DNA of 19,269 nucleotides from DHVE2 group archaeon. GTDB lineage: Archaea; Thermoplasmatota; Thermoplasmata; Thermoplasmatales; Aciduliprofundaceae. The translations under genes were made by a program, and so were the position numbers. The DNA is taken from contig WALG01000033.1 in the NCBI GenBank assembly GCA_015522955.1, positions 1 to 19,269 of the forward strand, read 5' to 3'. The notes beneath the pieces are model-generated. The model did not search any database and was not told the DNA's origin. It was given only the letters and a program-made list of their open reading frames with translations. Below, in pieces: positions 7,169-14,158 of this stretch (its first letter is position 1; each line of letters opens with the position of its first letter).

Positions 7169-8044
7169 TTAAAGAGCACCTATTTCAATGAGCATGCCTG
7201 CATGCAGTTTGTGGAATTTATTGCCAAATTCTTTTTCAAATGCACATTCAGCCTGTAATCCTGTACAGTGACCAGCATAGATTTCTTGCACTCCGAGTTC
7301 TCTGAAACTATTTACCGTTGTTTGAATTCTATCCGTAGATGCATTTATGAGATGAAATCCTCCTATCACAGCGCGTATTTGTCCTTCTCCGCTCATTTTA
7401 GATGCCCTCTTAAGCATGCTCACAATGCCCGGATGAGAGCAGCCTCCTATCACCACAAGTCCCTCGGGGGTTAGCATTGCCAATCCTGTTTCATCCAGCA
7501 TGAAATCCTCTTTAATCTCCCCATTCTCAAGATAGTACATATCCCCACTGCTTTTCTCCCATTTCTCCCGCTCTTCCAGAGGTATCTCTCCAAGAGTGAA
7601 AACACCGGGTAAAATCTGTACAGGCTCTTTTGAAAGAGTCCAAATTGCACCCAACTTCTCTGCACTCTCCTTAAGCCCTAAAGGTGCACCTATGTATCTT
7701 AGTTCTGGACTCGCAGCATATGCTTTTTTAAATATTTCGGGATGTGCAATCACTGGTACCTCCTTCTTCATCTCTCTCAGAATTCCCAGTAATCCCCCGG
7801 TGTGGTCATAATGATTATGGGATAAAACAATGTAATCCGCATCCAGACTCTTTTTCATAATCTTCAGATTGTGAAGTATCGGCTCGTGGGATGTGGCAGT
7901 GTCAAAGAGTAATCTTTTCCATGCGTTTTCTCTCTTTATCTCAATGAGCAGAGATAGCCCATGCTGTCCCCAGTATCTACTTCCGTAACCTGCATAATCA
8001 TCCGCAAGAATATAAATTCTGAGAAGAGAAACTAGTTTTTCCAT
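7169..8044 (-). CDS. Metallo-beta-lactamase-fold hydrolase, COG1237 type
   Basis: Binuclear metal enzyme of the MBL fold. The 291-residue protein has the metal motif HNHYDH at 76-81 (SHNHYDHTGGL), a further ligand in GGCSHPG (His204), and the GGFHL (His231) and AGHCTGLQA (His259) blocks near the C-terminus. This set is characteristic of the COG1237 group. Members are often labelled as an aminobenzene ribofuranosyl-phosphate synthase of methanopterin synthesis, but that name rests on weak evidence and I would not transfer it. No signal peptide is seen, so it is likely cytoplasmic. A TATA-like AACTTAAATCTC lies about 26 bp before the ATG. It heads the minus-strand run that continues into the trmO-type gene. 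Substrate unknown. Confidence 0.88.
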   Translation of the reverse strand: MEKLVSLLRIYILADDYAGYGSRYWGQHGLSLLIEIKRENAWKRLLFDTATSHEPILHNLKIMKKSLDADYIVLSHNHYDHTGGLLGILREMKKEVPVIAHPEIFKKAYAASPELRYIGAPLGLKESAEKLGAIWTLSKEPVQILPGVFTLGEIPLEEREKWEKSSGDMYYLENGEIKEDFMLDETGLAMLTPEGLVVIGGCSHPGIVSMLKRASKMSGEGQIRAVIGGFHLINASTDRIQTTVNSFRELGVQEIYAGHCTGLQAECAFEKEFGNKFHKLHAGMLIEIGAL

Positions 8045-8063
8045 AAGAATGCCATGAAGTGCT

Positions 8064-8075
8064 GAGATTTAAGTT
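8064..8075 (-). promoter_or_regulatory. TATA-like box for the metallo-hydrolase gene
   Basis: AACTTAAATCTC on the minus strand is centred about 26 bp before the ATG at 8044, leaderless spacing. Confidence 0.4.
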
Positions 8076-8092
8076 TTCCTCTCATCTACAAA

Positions 8093-8100
8093 TTTTATAT
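8093..8100 (+). promoter_or_regulatory. TATA-like box for the His/Glu-HhH gene
   Basis: TTTTATAT is centred about 26 bp before the ATG at 8122, and no ribosome-binding sequence lies between, so a leaderless mRNA is likely. Confidence 0.45.
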
Positions 8101-8121
8101 TTTATAAAATAATATCCACAC

Positions 8122-8640
8122 ATGAATCGAGATGTATGGAAAGAGGTAGAAAAAGAGAACTTTGCTGTGAAGTTCATCCCCCATGAGAAAATTAAAGATT
8201 ACATTGCCTGCTATCGTGTGATTTACAATGGCAGAGAAATTTACCCACCAGCAGCCCTCCATCTTGGAATTCCAAGGGGGGAGATATGGCTCAGTGATGC
8301 ATTTAAGGAGTATGCATCCTATATTCTATTTCACGAAATTCAGGAGATTAAGCACCGTGCTGAAGGATATGGCGTGGATGAGGCACACCATCTTGCTCTA
8401 AAGGATGAGGAGCGAAAATTCCAGGATGATGAGAAATGGAAAAAAATGAAGAGAGAAATAAATATATGCACCTATGAAACCCTTCTCTCCACACCAGGCA
8501 TAGGAAAAGTGCTTGCAGAAAAAATCATGGAGAACAGACCCTATGACAGCATGGAAGATCTGAAAAAGGTGGAGGGAATTGGGAAAAAGAGATATGCAGA
8601 ACTGCGAAGGAATTTCTGGTGCATATTAGAGAAGAGATGA
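8122..8640 (+). CDS. Two-domain protein: His/Glu-rich N-domain plus helix-hairpin-helix module
   Basis: I do not recognise the whole protein. Residues 112-172 contain two consecutive helix-hairpin-helix motifs (LLSTPGIGKVLAEKIMENR at 121-139; KKVEGIGKKRYAELR at 149-163), the ComEA-like (HhH)2 arrangement used for sequence-independent DNA binding. Residues 1-110 form a separate domain with a cluster of possible metal ligands: HEIQEIKH at 71-78 (spacing H-E-x2-E-x2-H) and DEAHHLAL at 86-93. This is not a canonical HExxH zinc-protease motif. The two parts together suggest a DNA-bound enzyme or adaptor, which is inference. The gene is leaderless by promoter spacing and stands alone. Its 3' end overlaps the convergent regulator gene by 15 bp. 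Confidence 0.75.
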   Translation: MNRDVWKEVEKENFAVKFIPHEKIKDYIACYRVIYNGREIYPPAALHLGIPRGEIWLSDAFKEYASYILFHEIQEIKHRAEGYGVDEAHHLALKDEERKFQDDEKWKKMKREINICTYETLLSTPGIGKVLAEKIMENRPYDSMEDLKKVEGIGKKRYAELRRNFWCILEKR

Positions 8641-8925
8641 GATGGCTTTTTTCAGTTTTTCAAGATATCTCGTGGTTTCATAGGCACCTATATCGGTAAT
8701 TTTTACCATGGTTCGAGGTCTGTCTGCCAGAATCTTCCTTATTTCCACATATCCCTCCTGTTGTAGTTTGCGGAGATGCGAATCCAGGTTTCCAGGGGTT
8801 ATATCCAAGACCCTCTGCAAATCAATAAACAATGCTTTCTCTCTTGGAAGCAAATATAGCATTATCCCAAAGCGAACTGGTTTTCCAAGCACGCTGCTTT
8901 TTGCTATTTCCCTGAGATTATTCAT
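8626..8925 (-). CDS. Winged-helix DNA-binding protein (HTH_34/ArsR-like)
   Basis: A 99-residue one-domain transcription factor. The sequence KPVRFGIMLYLL at about 15-26, the recognition-helix region ITPGNLDSHLRKLQQEGYVE (about 43-62) and the wing ending RPRTMVKIT (69-77) match the winged-helix pattern of small archaeal and bacterial regulators (HTH_34 type). The frame is open up to 8988, but the preferred start is the ATG at 8925: GGTGAGGAG directly precedes it, and the TGA stop of the upstream membrane-protein gene lies within this ribosome-binding sequence. The two are therefore translationally coupled and probably work together, the regulator perhaps controlling its own operon. Effector unknown. 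Confidence 0.85.
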   Translation of the reverse strand: MNNLREIAKSSVLGKPVRFGIMLYLLPREKALFIDLQRVLDITPGNLDSHLRKLQQEGYVEIRKILADRPRTMVKITDIGAYETTRYLEKLKKAISSLL

Positions 8926-8929
8926 CTCC

Positions 8930-9553
8930 TCACCCAATGCTTTTGAAGGCGGAATAAAGATACCAGAAAATAGTGATTGAGAAACCAAGTGCTACGATGA
9001 ATCCAGCCCATACCATAGAGTCATTTCCCATATTAAGGGCAAATGGAATACCTGCAGAAGGTATCGCGAATGCAGGAATCATTTCTATATTATTCCAGTG
9101 CCTATAACAGTACTGGAACCAGAGCCACTCACCAAATATGGAAATTGAGATGAAACTTAGAAACCCAGATGCCAGAAGAGATAGAGAGTTGACATTAACT
9201 TTAAGATTTGGAATCAAAAACCATCCGATAAAGGACCCGGCAATCCAGGAGATTGCTATGAACATACCGGTATGTTTTCTGTTTGAAGGATGTGATGAAT
9301 TCTTCAGCCTCGTGTAATTTTTTAAGACTATCGAAGATATCCAGAAATAGATTGCCATTGCAACTATCCAGTAAATCGCTGTAAACAGTGGAGATGCTTT
9401 CACATAGGGAAATATCACATAGTAAAGGAGCATTATTATCAGCCAGAATGCAAAAGTCATTGCCACATACATCTTTCTTGCAGCAATAAGTTTTGCCTCG
9501 ATTCTATCTAGCAAGTTTTTCAGGTCAGTTACTTCACTCACTTCGCTCACCAC
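8930..9553 (-). CDS. Polytopic membrane protein coupled to a winged-helix regulator
   Basis: No named family recognised. A charged N-terminal helix (about 8-26, DLKNLLDRIEAKLIAARK) precedes about six transmembrane segments in 207 residues. The loop between the second and third pairs is Lys/His/Ser-rich. The frame opens with GTG at 9553, but a second GTG at 9541 (Val5) is preceded by GGTGA at good spacing, so the real protein may be four residues shorter. A TATA-like TTTATATTTA at 9571-9580 could serve either. The stop overlaps the ribosome-binding site of the winged-helix gene, forming a two-gene operon. Such membrane protein/regulator pairs are common in archaea, but I cannot name the signal or transported substrate. 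Confidence 0.75.
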   Translation of the reverse strand: MVSEVSEVTDLKNLLDRIEAKLIAARKMYVAMTFAFWLIIMLLYYVIFPYVKASPLFTAIYWIVAMAIYFWISSIVLKNYTRLKNSSHPSNRKHTGMFIAISWIAGSFIGWFLIPNLKVNVNSLSLLASGFLSFISISIFGEWLWFQYCYRHWNNIEMIPAFAIPSAGIPFALNMGNDSMVWAGFIVALGFSITIFWYLYSAFKSIG

Positions 9554-9570
9554 TTACCGATATGCAATGA

Positions 9571-9580
9571 TAAATATAAA
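9571..9580 (-). promoter_or_regulatory. TATA-like box for the membrane protein/regulator operon
   Basis: TTTATATTTA on the minus strand, about 23 bp before the GTG at 9553 and 35 bp before the alternative GTG at 9541. Confidence 0.4.
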
Positions 9581-9684
9581 CTTGGATATCTCTCTGAATT
9601 TCAGAATAAATTACTTGGAGTTATTCATGCATCATAAAATATACACCTTAGAAGTTTCTATGTTTTTTCGTTACAATGGCTGAT

Positions 9685-10863
9685 TTACGCAGCCACTTTC
9701 TTTTTCCTGTATATCCACACTAGCCAGATCACAATCGGGAGAATTATAAAAGACATCATATCGCCGGTGTCTCCCGCAAATGCAAGCACATCCGCAAAAT
9801 TTTTAATTCCTCCAACATAAACCAACAATGGGGGAATGGTGGTGAGACTCCATGCCACAATTTTCTTCATTCTCAGGTACTCTACAGTGTTACTCTGCTG
9901 TGCTAACCCAATTCCTATGAAACTAGTGGTAATCGCAATAAATGGGATTATATTTCCTATTAAATAGCCCCAATATCCATACATCTCGCTGAGACCCTGA
10001 GTTGCAATCTGTGGAGTTTTTGCTCCAAACGCAAGAAGAAAAACGGCTATGAAAAATGCATATATCAAAGTGGGTATCAGAAATGCTAAAACCACAACCC
10101 TCTTTGTTTTGTTGTAGTCTCCAATTGCCTTGTAAACATCGGGTATTACTGTGTGACAGCCAAGTGCAAAAATAGCAATACCCATCATGGACACAATTCC
10201 TGCAAAATTTATATAAAATCCATTTGAAAGTTTTGCATAGGGCACAAGCATGCCCATTACTCCTATAAATAATATAAGCATAAAATAATACATCAAAAGT
10301 TCTGCCTTACCGCTGGTCTGTAGCCCCCGATATACTATGAATGATGCGAATGTCCAGAATATTAGTGCACCTAAATTTTCATCAATGCCAAAAAGCTGAG
10401 AAAATACATTGCCCATACCTGCAATATAAGCTAAAAGCGCACCGAAACTCATGATAGTGATGCTCAAGTACATTGTCCAGCTACCGACTTTGCCTAATAC
10501 TCTCTCCGTTATAGTACTCATCTGTGCCCCACCCATTCCAGCGGATAATTTTAGAATAATAATCGCGGTGAATAGCAAAAGGAGCATTACACCGAAAAGA
10601 ATCAGTGTGGCAGGAATCAACCCCACCCTCACGGCTGCATAGGGCAATCCTAGAACACCAGCGCCTATCTGGGTGCCAACTAAAATTGCAAGTCCTTCCT
10701 TAGGAGTGATTTTTTCCTTTTCAACGCGGATGTGGTATCTCCTCAAAACTACCTTTCTTTTGGCTTTTTTAACATGAATGAAGAGCAGTTGCCTTCTTTT
10801 TCTGCGCCTTCTAATTCTTTTTAGATGTGCGTAGTACTCTGCGGTTTTTCCCTTGGTAACCAT
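9685..10863 (-). CDS. Amino-acid permease (aromatic/hydroxy amino-acid type) with Arg/Lys-rich N-terminus
   Basis: Secondary transporter of the APC superfamily, closest in look to the tryptophan/tyrosine permease family. TM1 carries the helix-breaking substrate motif GTQIGAGVLGLPYAA (about 63-77), and around eleven hydrophobic segments follow, ending in a short basic tail. The 392-residue protein is unusual at its start: residues 1-51 hold 21 Arg/Lys, including a run from Lys15 to Arg24 and another from Lys32 to Lys37. The next methionine lies far inside the membrane part, so this is not an obvious start-site artefact. The gene follows a stand-alone RAM (amino-acid sensor) gene by 18 bp on the same strand, so uptake and sensing of one amino acid are probably linked. 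The substrate cannot be fixed from sequence. Confidence 0.88.
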   Translation of the reverse strand: MVTKGKTAEYYAHLKRIRRRRKRRQLLFIHVKKAKRKVVLRRYHIRVEKEKITPKEGLAILVGTQIGAGVLGLPYAAVRVGLIPATLILFGVMLLLLFTAIIILKLSAGMGGAQMSTITERVLGKVGSWTMYLSITIMSFGALLAYIAGMGNVFSQLFGIDENLGALIFWTFASFIVYRGLQTSGKAELLMYYFMLILFIGVMGMLVPYAKLSNGFYINFAGIVSMMGIAIFALGCHTVIPDVYKAIGDYNKTKRVVVLAFLIPTLIYAFFIAVFLLAFGAKTPQIATQGLSEMYGYWGYLIGNIIPFIAITTSFIGIGLAQQSNTVEYLRMKKIVAWSLTTIPPLLVYVGGIKNFADVLAFAGDTGDMMSFIILPIVIWLVWIYRKKKVAA

Positions 10864-10881
10864 TTTTATCTCTCTTGTTTA

Positions 10882-11130
10882 TCACTCTTGAGGGATAACC
10901 ATTGCCGTTGTAGTGTCTATTACACCCTCAACTGTGTATATTTTTGGAAGTATCACTCTGGTGAGTTCTCTGAGACTTGAGGCTTCAACAAGCAATATTG
11001 CATCATAGGGGCCAGTAACTGCATTTGCCTCTTTTACATTTTTCACTTTCTTCTTTATCTCTTTAAGTGCCTTTTCTACCTTGTCTATCTCCACAGTTAG
11101 GAGCACATACGCTTCAATACTCTCATCCAT
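10882..11130 (-). CDS. Stand-alone Lrp/AsnC ligand-binding (RAM) domain protein
   Basis: An 82-residue alpha/beta sandwich of the RAM (regulation of amino-acid metabolism) type. It has EAYVLLTVEIDKVEKALKEI, then a VKEANAVTGPYDAILLVEA block, and ends GVIDTTTAMVIPQE, the usual Lrp C-terminal pattern. There is no DNA-binding helix-turn-helix, so it would act as a free sensor or by pairing with a full Lrp protein. The frame is open to 11220, but that stretch overlaps dnaJ debris. The ATG at 11130 is preferred because a TATA-like GTTATATACC lies about 25 bp upstream. It leads an operon with the amino-acid permease 18 bp downstream, which suggests the bound ligand is that permease's substrate (inference). 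Confidence 0.85.
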   Translation of the reverse strand: MDESIEAYVLLTVEIDKVEKALKEIKKKVKNVKEANAVTGPYDAILLVEASSLRELTRVILPKIYTVEGVIDTTTAMVIPQE

Positions 11131-11150
11131 GGCCCCCTGCATAGACATCG

Positions 11151-11160
11151 GGTATATAAC
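11151..11160 (-). promoter_or_regulatory. TATA-like box for the RAM-permease operon
   Basis: GTTATATACC on the minus strand is centred about 25 bp before the ATG at 11130. It supports that start over the longer upstream frame. Confidence 0.45.
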
Positions 11161-11185
11161 TCTTGTCAAGAATTCTATTGTAATT

Positions 11186-11400
11186 TTACCTTGAAAACCA
11201 AGATCTCCTCGTTTCCACATCCATCTCCTTTGCCAACTGTTTTACAAGTTCCTTCGCCTTTTTGCTCAGTTTCTTGGGCACCTCTATCTCAATATGCAAA
11301 ACAAGATTACCTCTTCTTCCTCCACCAAATGGGGACAAACCCAAGCCCTTGATTGTTAGTGTAGAACCTCCCTGAATGTCGGGTGAAATCTTTGCACTTT
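11186..11400 (-). pseudogene. 3' remnant of dnaJ (C-terminal peptide-binding domain)
   Basis: No ATG-initiated gene covers this stretch, but in one minus-strand frame ending TAA at 11186-11188 it reads ISPDIQGGSTLTIKGLGL, then FGGGRRGNLVLHIEIEVPKK, then LSKKAKELVKQLAKEM. These are the hallmarks of the end of DnaJ/Hsp40: the IPPG-Q-G-T-L-R-KGxG turn, GGRGDLxVxxxVxxPKxL, and a terminal LSxxxxELLxxL helix. Only about the last 70 residues survive. The J-domain, Gly/Phe and zinc-finger parts are gone, and the similarity stops near 11388-11400, where ABC-transporter debris on the other strand begins. A deletion or rearrangement breakpoint therefore probably lies there. It also underlies the upstream region of the RAM gene. 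Confidence 0.8.
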
Positions 11401-12156
11401 TGGATCTTAACGGTGCTGGAAAAAAAATACTCTGCTGAGGATAACTGCGGAGCGGATAATCTAAAATCTATGCTATGCTCAAAAATGTATCTATAGGCAA
11501 TGCCTTGACTCTCATAAAAGAGATGGGCATACCCAGTAAAAAGTAAGAGAACTAAGTGGTGGGATGCGGAGAAGGCTTAGTGTGGCCATCTCATTGCTTG
11601 GGGGGAGCATCACTCCTGGTTCTTGCTGAACCTACGGTTGGACTGGATGTGGAATCTCGCCACGAAATATGGAAGATTATAAGAAGGGCAAAATCCCAAG
11701 GATGTGGAATATTGATTACCACGCATTATATGGGGGAGGCTGAGATACTTGCAGGTAGGGTAGCAATAATAAATGGAGGAAAAATAATAGATATGGGCAC
11801 TCCGGATACTTTTCTGGTGCTTCTCTTCTTTGCTGTTGGTTTTAGGGAATGGATATCAATCTCGCTGGGGGTACTGGCACTACTTATAATTGCAGCACTA
11901 AACACCATATCCATTGGATTGCTTATTTCATCAGTTACGAGAACTGAGCGTACTGCCACCGCAGTGACCAGTGCTATTACTTGGCCCATATCATTCATAA
12001 CAGGAATATTCTTTCTCATCGTTCCTGCCACCTGAATGGATGCAAAGCCTTAGTGATTCCTTCCCTGCCACCGCATTGCATCGAGGATTAAAAGAGTTTA
12101 AATCTCATCTCTTTTTAGATAGTGGACATGATGTTACAAATATCAACGAAAGATAA
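11400..12156 (+). pseudogene. Decayed ABC ATPase joined to ABC-2 permease C-terminus
   Basis: Remains of an ABC-2 type exporter. A broken Walker A (NGAG then AAA codons, 11409-11425, inside an A8 run) is followed by TLLRITA. A gap follows, then NALTLIKEMGIPSKK, a frameshift in an A5 run near 11538-11542, and the signature LSGGMRRRLSVAISLLGG (from 11552). A second frameshift sits in the G6 run at 11600-11605, before LLVLAEPTVGLD. The Walker B aspartate is replaced by Ala (LAEP instead of LDEP), and the H-loop ITTHYM survives. Just after GGKIIDMGTPD the frame passes without a linker into permease sequence (NTISIGLLISSVTRTER, ITWPISFITGIFFLIVP). A third frameshift near 12028 leads into WMQSLSDSFPATALHRGLKEF and a stop at 12154. 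The ATPase middle and end and the permease start are deleted. Not functional. Confidence 0.85.
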
Positions 12157-12160
12157 ATAA
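12151..12160 (+). promoter_or_regulatory. TATA-like box for pdxS
   Basis: AGATAAATAA. A start about 27 bp downstream would leave a leader of about 13 nt holding GAGGTGAT before the ATG at 12195. Confidence 0.4.
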
Positions 12161-12194
12161 ATGTGCGAGCCATGGGAGGGATGAGGTGATTGGA

Positions 12195-13205
12195 ATGCCG
12201 TTCCATCTTGATCTGGAAAATATAAGGTATGGTAGCGATCTCATAAAGAGAGGATTTGCAAAAATGCAGAAAGGCGGTGTGATAATGGATGTTACTAATG
12301 CAGAACAGGCTGGGGTAGCGGAGGATGCAGGGGCGGTTGCTGTAATGGCCTTGGAACGCGTACCTGCAGATATCCGCGCCGCCGGGGGAGTGGCCAGAAT
12401 GGCAGACCCCAACAAAATTCAGGAAATCATGGATGCTGTGAGCATTCCTGTGATGGCTAAGGTGCGCATAGGCCACATCGAGGAGGCCCGTGCACTGGAG
12501 GCTCTGGGTGTGGATATGATTGATGAGAGTGAGGTTCTAACTCCTGCAGATCCGTTTTTCCATATAGATAAACGGGGATTTACCATACCATTTGTATGTG
12601 GATGCCGCAATCTCGGGGAGGCAGTCCGTCGCATATGGGAAGGAGCAGCCATGATTCGTACCAAGGGAGAGGCTGGTACAGGAAATGTGATAGAGGCTGT
12701 GCGCCATATTCGTCTTGTAAATCGTGCAATTGAGGAACTGAAATACATGGATGATGAGAAAATCCACGAACTGGCTAAGAATTACGCGCAATCGTACGGA
12801 AAACTTCTTCTCCGTGTGAAGGAACTCAATGGATTCGAACCCGTTGTGACTCCTGAAGAACCTGTTTATGGGCATTATGCACTAAATGAGATAATAGAAG
12901 GACTCTATAAGGAATTACTGGAAATTAAGAGATTGCAGCGCCTGCCCGTGGTGAACTTCGCAGCAGGGGGTGTGGCTACCCCTGCGGATGCAGCACTTAT
13001 GATGAATCTTGGAGCCGATGGAGTCTTCGTTGGAAGCGGAATATTCAAGTCTCCCAACCCCGAGGAGATGGCCAAGGCGATAGTGGAGGCCGTTATGCAC
13101 TATGATGAGCCGGGTGTTATAGCGGAGGTATCCAAGGGTCTCAAGGGCATGTATGGCCAGGAAATATCCCAACTCAGCGAGAGACTTCAGGAGAGAGGAT
13201 GGTAA
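12195..13205 (+). CDS. pdxS: Pyridoxal 5'-phosphate synthase, PdxS (Pdx1) subunit
   Basis: Makes the vitamin B6 coenzyme PLP from a pentose phosphate, a triose phosphate and ammonia supplied by the glutaminase PdxT. This TIM-barrel protein shows VIMDVTN (catalytic Asp), PVMAKVRIGH (first catalytic Lys), IRTKGEAGTGN (second Lys) and the phosphate-binding NFAAGGVATPADAAL and GADGVFVGSGIFKS loops. At 336 residues it is longer than bacterial PdxS (about 294). The extra is a roughly 40-50-residue insertion after the second lysine, around LKYMDDEKIHELAKNYAQSY, of the kind seen in archaeal homologues. The frame permits a GTG at 12186, but GAGGTGAT, a near-perfect archaeal ribosome-binding site, sits 4 nt before the ATG at 12195, so that start is chosen. 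No pdxT lies in the window. The 3' end overlaps the DUF61 gene by 7 bp. Confidence 0.96.
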   Translation: MPFHLDLENIRYGSDLIKRGFAKMQKGGVIMDVTNAEQAGVAEDAGAVAVMALERVPADIRAAGGVARMADPNKIQEIMDAVSIPVMAKVRIGHIEEARALEALGVDMIDESEVLTPADPFFHIDKRGFTIPFVCGCRNLGEAVRRIWEGAAMIRTKGEAGTGNVIEAVRHIRLVNRAIEELKYMDDEKIHELAKNYAQSYGKLLLRVKELNGFEPVVTPEEPVYGHYALNEIIEGLYKELLEIKRLQRLPVVNFAAGGVATPADAALMMNLGADGVFVGSGIFKSPNPEEMAKAIVEAVMHYDEPGVIAEVSKGLKGMYGQEISQLSERLQERGW

Positions 13206-13579
13206 TCGAGAATATTCTCAAAGAAGAACTCATGGGGATAAACAGAGGTATGGTAAAGCGGAGAGTTTCGCTAAAAAGATTGCTCAAGGAGCCTGTTATT
13301 GAGGATGGAAACCAGAGAATAAAAATCAACCCGGAGAAACTCAGGGAGATTGCAGAAGCGACCAATCTTCCCCTGGATTCTGTTTTTATTCCTATAACCT
13401 TTTTTATCCCTTCCAACTCCTATGAGGGTTATCTTATGGATGCAAAAGATGCGCGGGTAGTTGAAGATATGGGGTATGAGTTACATGAGAGAAATGGGCG
13501 GTACTGGATTTCAAAATACAAAATAAGAAAACTCATAGCCCAGTACCCCGGGATTTTTCAGAGTGTTATTGTGCCATAA
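13199..13579 (+). CDS. DUF61-like archaeal protein
   Basis: A 126-residue soluble protein. The pattern of an N-terminal helix with INRGMVKRRVSLKRLLKE (14-31), a middle INPEKLREIAEATNLPLDSVFIPI block and a C-terminal YWISKYKIRKLIAQYPGIFQ is what I recall of the archaea-specific DUF61 family, whose function is unknown. I hold the family name as likely, not proven. There are no cysteines, membrane segments or catalytic motifs. It starts with an ATG inside the last codons of pdxS (7-bp overlap), so the two are translationally coupled. That makes a role related to PLP synthesis or a shared growth-phase need conceivable, but this is inference from position only. Confidence 0.7.
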   Translation: MVIENILKEELMGINRGMVKRRVSLKRLLKEPVIEDGNQRIKINPEKLREIAEATNLPLDSVFIPITFFIPSNSYEGYLMDAKDARVVEDMGYELHERNGRYWISKYKIRKLIAQYPGIFQSVIVP

Positions 13580-13632
13580 GAATAGAAGTTAATTTGCCCA
13601 TATATGGAATTAATCCAAAATTTAATGGAAAA

Positions 13633-13642
13633 TATTTATATA
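13633..13642 (+). promoter_or_regulatory. TATA-like box for the secreted-protein gene
   Basis: ATTTATATAT. A start about 27 bp downstream gives a 12-nt leader carrying GGGGGAG (13665-13671), 4 nt before the ATG at 13676. This looks like a strong promoter and ribosome-binding site compared with neighbours. Confidence 0.5.
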
Positions 13643-13675
13643 TTTTTGATGAGTAACATTCATTGGGGGAGTTAC

Positions 13676-14158
13676 ATGAAAGCATCCAAGAAAGGTATAA
13701 AAAGGATTGCCACCACCTTATTACTTAGTATATTACTTGGTACAGGAGTTTTAGTCATAATGGCATCCCCTGTGGCACATGCATACAGTGTGACTAAAGA
13801 TAAAACAGCCACGCATGAGCATACATGGATCTGGAATAATGTAGAGATCGGTGATACCTATCTCTCTATCCACTGGACATATCGTCAGTACTATGTGGGG
13901 TATCATATTGTGGACAGTGAGATTGTGGGCTATGATTCCCCGGTGTATGTGGTGGAGAAAGAAAGGTCTGTGGACAGTACAATCTCCTATAAAGATGTGA
14001 AACCAATAAATGCACAGCACGAGTACGCGGCGTGGGGAGAAACAGAATGGTATATTAATGTTGGCGTTGGTCATAAAAAAGCGGTGACCTACACAGCGAT
14101 TCATTTCACAGACTATGGAGGCAGCTGGTCAGAGGATAAATGGATAGAATATCCCTAA
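13676..14158 (+). CDS. Sec-exported aromatic-rich protein, unknown function
   Basis: A 160-residue protein with a textbook signal peptide: basic start MKASKKGIKR, hydrophobic core IATTLLLSILLGTGVLVIM, and a likely cleavage site after SPVAHA. The mature part of about 124 residues has no cysteine and is unusually rich in Trp, Tyr and His (for example HEHTWIWNN, SIHWTYRQYYVGYH, YAAWGETEWYI, GGSWSEDKW) in alternating patterns that suggest a beta-rich secreted fold. The frame is open to 13604, but GGGGGAG before the ATG at 13676 and the signal peptide fix the start. It has its own promoter-like box and a T-rich run after the stop. It precedes a membrane protein and an ABC transporter. It might be a cargo, a toxin-like peptide or a surface protein. 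I do not recognise a family. Confidence 0.75.
   Translation: MKASKKGIKRIATTLLLSILLGTGVLVIMASPVAHAYSVTKDKTATHEHTWIWNNVEIGDTYLSIHWTYRQYYVGYHIVDSEIVGYDSPVYVVEKERSVDSTISYKDVKPINAQHEYAAWGETEWYINVGVGHKKAVTYTAIHFTDYGGSWSEDKWIEYP

Noticed and set aside
11556..12035. 159-codon plus-strand open frame as an intact ABC gene
   Set aside because: It begins out of frame with the ABC signature, lacks Walker A, has a mutated Walker B and fuses ATPase to permease. It is part of a pseudogene.
13676..14158. Lactococcin 972-like bacteriocin identity for the secreted protein
   Set aside because: Context (ABC genes nearby) and aromatic richness are suggestive, but I see no shared motif, and the mature part is about twice as long.
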